Below, one piece after another: positions 1 to 5,280 of a stretch of 5,280 nucleotides of DNA. The stretch spans positions 1 to 5,280 of the forward strand of contig SXQR01000217.1 in assembly GCA_005792865.1 (NCBI GenBank). Reading direction: 5' to 3'. Position 1 is the stretch's first letter, and every line of letters begins with the position of its first letter. This stretch comes from Flavobacterium sp. (lineage in GTDB: Bacteria; Bacteroidota; Bacteroidia; Flavobacteriales; Flavobacteriaceae). The notes beneath the pieces are model-generated. The model did not search any database and was not told the origin of the DNA. It saw only the letters and a list, made by a program, of their open reading frames with translations. The position numbers and the translations under genes were made by a program.

Positions 1-984
<984 letters not shown>

Positions 985-1210
985 TTTTACCGAATTGTTT
1001 CCGGTTTGCCGCGTGAGGGATCGAGGCAGCGTGCCGTGCACCGCCGAGAGCCCGGCCCGGCCGGTTTTCCCCGAAGAAAATGGTTTAACGAAAAAGCAGG
1101 GACACGCCCAAAATCGCATAAAATTTAGGGCGTATCGTGTAAAAAACGGTTCGGGATGTTGGCGTAGATTGCAGTATTCTTTCGATGCGAAGATGACGGG
1201 TGTCAGTTTC

Positions 1211-1362
1211 GCCGAGGAGGCTGTAAGGGAAGGTGTACTTTCCACCCGTTCGTACACCGGTAAATCCTACGTCGGCGCTTGAATTGCGGAAACCGATCAG
1301 CAACACGGCAATTTCGGAAGGATAGTAAGGGGCAGGTTCAATCGAGCTTGCCCCTTTTTTTT
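1211..1362 (+). ncRNA. Candidate structured RNA or katG 3' UTR ending in a terminator
   Basis: Four stems can be drawn in series on the + strand. GCCGA (1211-1215) pairs with TCGGC (1272-1276) and, inside it, AGG (1218-1220) with CCT (1266-1268). Within that outer stem GGTGTAC (1232-1238) pairs perfectly with GTACACC (1252-1258). AATTGC (1282-1287) pairs perfectly with GCAATT (1308-1313). The terminator hairpin (1327-1356) with its T run closes the block. The 5' end is uncertain: ACGCCC (1104-1109) can pair with GGGCGT (1128-1133), so a transcript could begin further upstream, and TATTCTTTCG at 1175-1184 only loosely resembles a -7 box. It does not show the conserved sequences I know for tmRNA, RNase P RNA, SRP RNA or tRNA. 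It may be an independent small RNA or simply the long 3' UTR of katG. The stems are seen in the sequence; the RNA gene is inferred. Confidence 0.3.
1327..1362 (+). terminator. Rho-independent terminator
   Basis: GGGGCAGG (1329-1336) pairs with CTTGCCCC (1347-1354), eight pairs including one G-U, around a ten-base loop. Flanking AA and TT extend the stem. It is followed by an uninterrupted run of eight T (1355-1362). This is the classic + strand intrinsic terminator. It ends either the katG transcript, leaving a 3' UTR of about 375 bases, or a small RNA encoded in the gap. It also insulates the exonuclease gene from read-through. Confidence 0.85.
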
Positions 1363-1454
1363 GCGCCTGAAAGATAAATTAGTCCGCACAAACCTTAAGT
1401 TGTCAGCATCGGCTTTATTGCGGTTTTTCCGTAAATGTACCGTGTGCGATTTGC

Positions 1455-1462
1455 TATCTTCG
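1455..1462 (+). promoter_or_regulatory. Bacteroidota-type -7 promoter box for the exonuclease gene
   Basis: TATCTTCG matches the phylum consensus TAnnTTTG at all but one fixed base. Its end is 17 bases before the ATG at 1480, so transcription would begin around 1467-1469 with a leader of only some 11-13 bases. No TTG -33 element is seen at the usual spacing, which lowers confidence. If real, it rules out the upstream in-frame ATG at 1435, because the box lies inside that extension. Confidence 0.5.
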
Positions 1463-1479
1463 TAACAAATGCGAGTGAG

Positions 1480-2193
1480 ATGATCGAGAAAATTCAACTC
1501 CCCAATATCCTTTTCCTGGATATTGAAACCGTCCCCTGCCTTGAAAGATACGACGAGCTCGATGACGAGTGGAAAACACTATGGGAGCAAAAAACCCAGT
1601 ACCAGCGCCGTGACGAATGCACGCCCGAAGACTTTTACGAGCGCGCCGGAATTTGGGCCGAGTTTGGAAAGATCATCTGCATTTCGGCGGGATACATTTG
1701 CTTCAAGGGCGATGTGCGGCAGTTTCGCGTGACGTCGTTCATTGGCGACGAGCCCAGGATCCTGCGCGATTTCAGCAACCTGCTCGAGAATCATTTTGGG
1801 CAGCCGCAGCACCTGCTATGCGGGCACAACGCCAAGGAATTTGACATCCCGTTCATAGCGCGGAGGATGATCGTGAACAATGTCCCGATCCCGCAGAAAC
1901 TGAACCTCTTTGGCAAAAAGCCATGGGAAGTCCCGCATCTTGATACGCTGGAGCTGTGGAAATTTGGGGACTACAAGCACTTCACGGCGCTAAAACTCCT
2001 GTGCAAGGTTTTGGGGATTCCGTCTCCAAAGGGCGACATCGATGGCAGCCAGGTAGGCCATGTCTATTATGTGGAAAAGGATATTGACCGCATCGTGACC
2101 TATTGCGAGAAAGACGTGATCGCGACCGCGCAGGTATTTCTCAGGCTCAGGCGGGAGGAATTGCTGGTGGACGAAGAAATTCTTCACGTGTAA
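1480..2193 (+). CDS. Predicted DEDDy 3'-5' exonuclease (PolB exonuclease-like, ribonuclease H fold)
   Basis: A 237-residue stand-alone proofreading-type nuclease expected to remove nucleotides from 3' ends with two divalent metal ions, in the cytoplasm. All DEDDy motifs are visible: FLDIET with D14 and E16 (ExoI), GHNAKEFDIPF with D122 (ExoII), and YCEKDV with Y208 and D212 (ExoIII, YxxxD form). The layout, including the WAEFGKIICISAGY block near 59-72, fits the family 'predicted 3'-5' exonuclease related to the exonuclease domain of PolB' (PF10108), and no polymerase domain is attached. The ATG at 1480 is preferred to 1435: the extra 15 residues have no family look and a promoter-like box lies within them. 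The gene appears to be transcribed alone, with a terminator before it and a spacer with its own promoter-like box after it. The physiological substrate is unknown; DNA repair or RNA processing are both possible. Confidence 0.88.
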   Translation: MIEKIQLPNILFLDIETVPCLERYDELDDEWKTLWEQKTQYQRRDECTPEDFYERAGIWAEFGKIICISAGYICFKGDVRQFRVTSFIGDEPRILRDFSNLLENHFGQPQHLLCGHNAKEFDIPFIARRMIVNNVPIPQKLNLFGKKPWEVPHLDTLELWKFGDYKHFTALKLLCKVLGIPSPKGDIDGSQVGHVYYVEKDIDRIVTYCEKDVIATAQVFLRLRREELLVDEEILHV

Positions 2194-2230
2194 TTAATAA
2201 CCAGGGGTGAAGGGTTACTTGAAGGGGCAC

Positions 2231-2262
2231 TTTCAAATTTTCAAATTTTCAAATTTTCAAAT
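2231..2262. repeat. Four perfect tandem copies of the 8-mer TTTCAAAT
   Basis: Four identical units of TTTCAAAT run without interruption from 2231 to 2262, in the 105-base spacer between the exonuclease gene and spmAB. The end of the array is 13 bases ahead of the promoter-like box at 2276 and 36 bases ahead of the ATG. A/T-rich arrays of this kind remind me of simple intergenic repeats in Bacteroidota genomes (recollection, unchecked). The array may act as an AT-rich upstream element, or may be neutral and prone to slippage. Confidence 0.9.
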
Positions 2263-2275
2263 CGGCAATTAGCCT

Positions 2276-2283
2276 TATTTTTA
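2276..2283 (+). promoter_or_regulatory. Possible -7 promoter box for the spmAB operon
   Basis: TATTTTTA differs from the TAnnTTTG consensus only in the last base and lies 15 bases before the ATG at 2299, the same arrangement as the box ahead of the exonuclease gene. The predicted leader is about 5-10 bases. No TTG -33 box is present; that region is occupied by the 8-base repeats. A T-rich stretch could match by chance. Confidence 0.35.
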
Positions 2284-2298
2284 CCCAAAACTCTCCCC

Positions 2299-3741
2299 AT
2301 GGTCCTCAGCAGGTTTTGGCTCGCGATCTTTATTTCGTCACTTGCGTTCATTGTCATCAGTTTTTTGCGAAACGATGTTTATTCGGTTGACTTTGTATTG
2401 AACGGTAAAAAAGACGACCCGGTCCTGATATCGGAACATTTTCCCGAGAAATTGCCTCAATTCCTGCGGGACAGCCTGGCCACTGCGCCCGAAAACACCT
2501 TTGTGATCAACCGCAACATTGCCGATCCCGACACCACCTACGTTTTCAAGAACAAGACCGTCAAGGTTTACAGCGGGGTGCAAAAAACCGACGGATTGCT
2601 TCCCACCGCCAAGAATACGGTGCTGGACCTGATCATTCCGCTCATCGCCTACCTGGCGTTCTTTTGCGGGCTTATGCAGCTCCTGATCGATTCCGGGGCA
2701 GCCGAAATCCTAGCGCGAAAATTGTCGCCTGTATTTGTCAAGGTTTTTCCCAGCGTACCGAAAGGCCATGAATCGATATCGTACATGACCCTGAATTTTG
2801 CCGCCAATTTCCTTGGGCTCGATTCGGCGGCGACGCCATTTGGCCTCAAGGCGATGCAGAGCCTGCAGGAACTCAATCCCGACAAGGACAGGGCCAGCGA
2901 CCCGCAGATCATGTTCATGTGCCTGCACGCCGCGGGACTGACGCTAATCCCAACCTCGATCATCGGTTACCGCGCCGCAGAAAATGCCGCGAATCCCGCC
3001 GATGTCATGCTTCCCTGCATCATCACCTCATTTATTGGAACCATCGCGGCCTTCGTGATCATTGGTATCAGGCAGAAACTCAATTTCAAATCGGTGACGC
3101 TGATTGCGGGACTGATGGCCGTGATTGGCGGCATAGTCGGGCTTTTGTTTTATGTCAATGGCCTGGACCTGGTGGAGAAAAATTCGTTTACGGGAAATCT
3201 ATCGGGTCTGATGCTGATCGCGATCATTACATTCACCTTGATTTTTTCCTGGGTGCACGAGAAGCGTTTCACCGAGAAGAAGACCACTATTTTCGATTCG
3301 TTTGTAGTGGGCGCCAACAACGGTCTCAAGACGGGCGTAACGATTTTTCCGTATGTGCTTGCGATGCTTGTTGCCATCTCCTTTTTCAGGAACAGCGGCC
3401 TTTTTGAGATCATCAGCAATTGGATAGCGTTTGCGTTTTCAAACATCGGCGTTTCAAAGGAAATCACCGACTCGCTTCCGGTGGCGCTCTTGCGTCCTTT
3501 TTCCTCGGGCGGATCGCGCGGCTTCATGATCGATGCGATGCGCACCTTTGGGCCCGATTCATTCACAGGCAGGCTCGTCACCATTTTCCAGTGCAGCGCC
3601 GAGACCACTTTTTACGTGATTGCGGTGTATTTTGGTTCGGTCAACATAAAAAATACGCGTTATACGCTCGCCTCAATGTTACTTGTTGACCTCATCTGCG
3701 TCATTACGGCAATCTTTGTTGCGGGATGGTTCTTCAATTAA
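2299..3741 (+). CDS. Fused SpmA-SpmB nucleoside-recognition (Gate) domain membrane protein
   Basis: A 480-residue inner-membrane protein in which a spore maturation protein A-like half and a SpmB-like half form one chain; each half carries a Gate/nucleoside recognition domain (PF07670). TM1 is at about 5-23, followed by a long polar loop (about 24-105) that probably lies outside the membrane. Further hydrophobic segments are near 108-129, 207-225, 237-257, 265-286, 302-319, 347-363, 367-384 and 455-478. SpmA signature: NFLGLDSAATPFGLKAM at 170-186. SpmB signatures: LPVALLRPFSSGGSRG at 393-408, then AETTFYVIAVYFGSV at 434-448. In Bacillus the separate proteins help dehydrate the spore core; this organism shows no sign of sporulating, so a transport-related role for an unknown substrate is only an inference. 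The gene leads an operon: the next gene starts inside its last 16 bases. The ATG at 2299 puts TM1 at the N-terminus as expected, with a promoter-like box just upstream. Confidence 0.9.
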   Translation: MVLSRFWLAIFISSLAFIVISFLRNDVYSVDFVLNGKKDDPVLISEHFPEKLPQFLRDSLATAPENTFVINRNIADPDTTYVFKNKTVKVYSGVQKTDGLLPTAKNTVLDLIIPLIAYLAFFCGLMQLLIDSGAAEILARKLSPVFVKVFPSVPKGHESISYMTLNFAANFLGLDSAATPFGLKAMQSLQELNPDKDRASDPQIMFMCLHAAGLTLIPTSIIGYRAAENAANPADVMLPCIITSFIGTIAAFVIIGIRQKLNFKSVTLIAGLMAVIGGIVGLLFYVNGLDLVEKNSFTGNLSGLMLIAIITFTLIFSWVHEKRFTEKKTTIFDSFVVGANNGLKTGVTIFPYVLAMLVAISFFRNSGLFEIISNWIAFAFSNIGVSKEITDSLPVALLRPFSSGGSRGFMIDAMRTFGPDSFTGRLVTIFQCSAETTFYVIAVYFGSVNIKNTRYTLASMLLVDLICVITAIFVAGWFFN

Positions 3742-4427
3742 TTTTTAGCGCTTCATTACTAGCCCTCGCCGTGTCGTGCAACCGCACCGTTGAGATTGTC
3801 GAAAATGGTTCGGTGGTCGAAACAGTAATGGTCCGGATCGATACCTTTGGATTGGAGACACCTGCCTTAGACGAAATCTTGGTGCGCCACCACGGCGATT
3901 CGCTGGCACCGGACAGTACCGGTACCACCCACTTTAGAATCCAGTTCCGAAAGGACGGCGCCACATCGAAAACTTTTTCATATTCGATTCCCTTCCAAAC
4001 CGAGCGCGGTTCATGGTCCATGTCCAACGAGGTCTTCACCGATTCGGCCGGTGGCTCCATCGACAAACGCTTCGTGATTTTGACAAATGGTTATGAGGCC
4101 TGCGGTTATCCGCAATATTCCCTGATGTTTTATTGCGGTCAAGATATCGACTTGATCGACCGCTGGGTTTCGGTCAGCGACGGCGGATTGGGTACCTGGC
4201 GGGAGTTCTTCCCTATTTTTACCGACGGGAGGGTCGGCGAGTTTCGACACCGCATGGTGAGTTCGGAATCCCTCGAAGGTCCAGCGGGAACCAGCCTTGT
4301 GGAGATTACCTATCGCGATTCGACCGTCATGCGTCAAATTGGGAGCAAGTGGTTACGAGAGGTCATCACCGTACCTGAGGTGCGCTATAGGACCGAAGTT
4401 ATTTCTGAAACCGATTACTACCGATAA
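3726..4427 (+). CDS. Putative lipoprotein of unknown function
   Basis: A 233-residue protein that I do not recognise. It begins with a short hydrophobic stretch (LIFSASLLALAVSC) ending at C18. AVSC resembles a lipobox but lacks the usual Leu at -3, and there is no Lys or Arg before the hydrophobic core, so export as a lipoprotein is likely rather than certain. The mature part is mostly polar, rich in Thr/Ser and probably beta-strand, with C126 (EACGYP) and C137 (FYCGQD) close enough to form a disulfide. The start is well constrained: no ATG, GTG or TTG lies between the upstream in-frame stop at 3687-3689 and the ATG at 3726. The gene overlaps the end of spmAB by 16 bases, and its TAA overlaps the ATG of the next gene by one base (TAATG), so all three are probably translated as one message. 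It might be an envelope partner of the SpmAB-like protein, but nothing in the sequence proves that. Confidence 0.8.
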   Translation: MVLQLIFSASLLALAVSCNRTVEIVENGSVVETVMVRIDTFGLETPALDEILVRHHGDSLAPDSTGTTHFRIQFRKDGATSKTFSYSIPFQTERGSWSMSNEVFTDSAGGSIDKRFVILTNGYEACGYPQYSLMFYCGQDIDLIDRWVSVSDGGLGTWREFFPIFTDGRVGEFRHRMVSSESLEGPAGTSLVEITYRDSTVMRQIGSKWLREVITVPEVRYRTEVISETDYYR

Positions 4428-4876
4428 TGGCAAATATTTTTAACATCGAAGACAATGCCGACCTCATCCGAAGGGTCGGATCGATAACGCCCGAAACCAG
4501 GCCGCAATGGGGAATCATGTCGGCCGCCCAAATGCTGGAGCACTGCCACAAACCCCTTGACGTTGCCGACGGCACGTTGCCACTCAAGCGCGGGCTCATC
4601 GGGTTCCTGTTTGGCAAGATCGCAAAGGCCGACTTTTTGAAAAGGGACGAATTCAAAAAGAACCTGCCCACGGTTCCCAATTTCAAGATCGCGCACCAAC
4701 CCGATTTCAACACGGCGAAGGAAGGTTTATTGGAGCGGATCGTGCGGTTCAGGGAAAAGGGGCCGGCCGTTCTGGCCAATAAAAAACACCCCTTCTTTGG
4801 CGACATGACCGACGAGGAGTGGGGCATCCTGCAGTACAAGCACCTGGACCACCACCTGCGCCAGTTCGGGGTCTAG
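4427..4876 (+). CDS. DUF1569 / DinB-like four-helix protein
   Basis: A 149-residue protein matching the DUF1569 family (PF07606), a branch of the DinB/YfiT-like putative metalloenzymes. Visible family features are WGIMSAAQMLEHC at 28-40, KHPFFGDMTDEEWGILQYKHLDHHLRQFG at the C-terminus (only the last residue, V149, follows; described here by blocks KHPFFG 120-125, EEW 130-132 and HLDHHLRQFG 139-148). By analogy with DinB proteins the likely metal ligands are H39, H139 and H143, the last two in an HxxxH arrangement. The length is normal and the protein appears complete. Related enzymes include thiol-dependent transferases, but the reaction here is unknown; it should be cytoplasmic. Its ATG overlaps the TAA of the lipoprotein gene by one base, indicating translational coupling, and it closes the operon. 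Its TAG lies within a CTAG shared with the converging scoB gene. Confidence 0.87.
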   Translation: MANIFNIEDNADLIRRVGSITPETRPQWGIMSAAQMLEHCHKPLDVADGTLPLKRGLIGFLFGKIAKADFLKRDEFKKNLPTVPNFKIAHQPDFNTAKEGLLERIVRFREKGPAVLANKKHPFFGDMTDEEWGILQYKHLDHHLRQFGV

Positions 4877-5280
4877 GCGAACGCCATTTCGGGGATGTCG
4901 CCCTCTATGATGAGGTCTGCCTCTGTTGAGGCAATGATATGCTCTACCGAAACGCCCGGCGCCCTTTCCAGCAATTTGAATCCGCGCGGGGTGATTTCCA
5001 TGACGGCGAGTTCGGTGACCACTTTCTTGACGCAGCCCACGCCCGTGAGCGGCAGGGTGCATTTCTTTAAAATCTTGGATTCGCCGGCCTTGTTGACATG
5101 CATCATGGCGACGATGATGTTTTCGGCGGAGGCAACAAGGTCCATCGCGCCCAAGATGGTCAGGTCCACTTTTTGGCTGCGGATCATCCCAAAGCTGAAC
5201 GCCGAATCAAAGAAACTCGCGCCCGGCAAAGTCGTGATCGTTTGTTTTCCGGCGTTGATCACATCGGCGTCTTCCTCGCC
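4873..5280 (-). CDS. scoB: 3-oxoacid CoA-transferase subunit B, C-terminal part, with an internal in-frame loss
   Basis: Beta subunit of a succinyl-CoA:3-ketoacid (or acetate/acetoacetate, AtoA-like) CoA-transferase, which moves CoA between acids through a glutamyl-CoA intermediate. The frame stays open to the right edge (codons for GEEDAD precede VINAGK), so the GTG at 5262 is not the start and about the first 90-100 residues, including the catalytic Glu of the SENG motif, are outside. Visible: VINAGKQTITTLPGASFFDS, SFGMIR, VDLTILGAM, DLVASAENI, KKCTLPLTGVGCVKK, GFKLLERAPGVSVE and the ending EGDIPEM. In the family, LGAM is followed by about 25 strongly conserved residues (a GDLANW-PGKMVKGMGGAM-type block) before DLV; here LGAM runs directly into DLV, with the frame intact. 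The enzyme is probably impaired if the loss is real; otherwise it is a sequence or assembly artefact. scoA would normally lie upstream, beyond the right edge. It converges on the DUF1569 gene with a 4-base overlap. Confidence 0.92.
   Translation of the reverse strand, partial: GEEDADVINAGKQTITTLPGASFFDSAFSFGMIRSQKVDLTILGAMDLVASAENIIVAMMHVNKAGESKILKKCTLPLTGVGCVKKVVTELAVMEITPRGFKLLERAPGVSVEHIIASTEADLIIEGDIPEMAFA

Larger units (their letters stand above)
985..1479. other. Gene-poor intergenic stretch between katG and the exonuclease gene
   Basis: No credible protein gene is seen here. The longest + frame (995-1282) would need a TTG start and has an arginine- and cysteine-rich, family-less translation; minus-strand frames over the same bases are no better. 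The part after about 1200 is rich in inverted repeats and ends in an intrinsic terminator at 1327-1362, which suggests a transcribed structured region rather than spacer. From 1363 to 1454 the DNA is ordinary, apart from a short inverted repeat (TTGCGG 1418-1423 with CCGTAA 1429-1434, one G-U pair). The promoter-like box of the next gene follows at 1455. Confidence 0.6.

Noticed and set aside
1045..1070. GC-rich palindromic run followed by TTTT as a katG terminator
   Set aside because: The best stem is only four pairs (CCGG 1052-1055 with 1061-1064) and the T run is four bases; the hairpin at 1327-1362 is far stronger.
1211..1276. tRNA-like acceptor pairing (GCCGAGG with CGTCGGC, six of seven pairs)
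   Set aside because: Only 66 bases long, with no GGTTCAAATCC-type T arm, no convincing anticodon arm and no CCA; the stem is better seen as part of a generic structured RNA.
995..1282. Plus-strand open frame of 95 codons in the katG downstream gap
   Set aside because: It needs a TTG start, has no recognisable family, an unusual Arg/Cys-rich first half, and lies over the inverted repeats of a likely non-coding transcript. The second half looks somewhat protein-like, so it is not excluded entirely.
1085..1306. Minus-strand open frame of 73 codons over the same gap
   Set aside because: No family resemblance or promoter, and it overlaps the stems that read well as plus-strand RNA.
2919..3407. 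Plus-strand frame of 162 codons inside spmAB, and the minus-strand frame 3150-3608
   Set aside because: Both are shadows of the spmAB coding frame, which carries all the family motifs; their translations are His/Arg-rich and unlike any protein family.
4727..5062. Minus-strand frame of 111 codons across the DUF1569/scoB junction
   Set aside because: It is antisense to DUF1569 and out of frame with scoB, both of which are well supported; the translation is low-complexity His/Arg/Gly.

Overview
The window most likely comes from a member of the Bacteroidota (Flavobacteriia or a relative) with a moderately GC-rich genome. This rests on three things: promoter boxes resembling the TAnnTTTG type of that phylum sit just ahead of two start codons, there is no convincing Shine-Dalgarno sequence at any start, and every recognisable protein reads like its Bacteroidota homologues. 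It looks like ordinary chromosomal housekeeping DNA. I see no insertion sequence, CRISPR array, phage gene or defence island, and no obviously undescribed system.

Layout from left to right. The 3' part of katG (catalase-peroxidase, + strand) enters from the left edge and ends at 984. A roughly 490-base stretch without a credible protein gene follows. It holds several potential RNA stems and a clear intrinsic terminator (1327-1362), so it is either a long katG 3' UTR or a small structured RNA. A stand-alone DEDDy-type 3'-5' exonuclease (1480-2193) follows, with its own promoter-like box. A short spacer then carries four perfect copies of an 8-base repeat and a second promoter-like box. After it comes a compact + strand operon of three overlapping genes: a fused SpmA-SpmB nucleoside-recognition membrane protein (2299-3741), a small putative lipoprotein of unknown function (3726-4427) and a DUF1569/DinB-like protein (4427-4876). 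The last gene meets a minus-strand CoA-transferase subunit B gene (scoB, 4873 to the right edge) tail to tail, and the two share a CTAG palindrome for their stop codons.

The genes do not form an evident pathway. KatG is an oxidative-stress enzyme, the exonuclease is a nucleic-acid enzyme, the operon joins a membrane protein and a lipoprotein to a putative metal-binding four-helix protein, and ScoB belongs to ketone-body or short-chain acyl-CoA metabolism. The most striking point is in scoB: about 25 highly conserved residues are missing in frame, exactly between two GAM motifs. That looks like a direct-repeat deletion in the genome or an assembly collapse.
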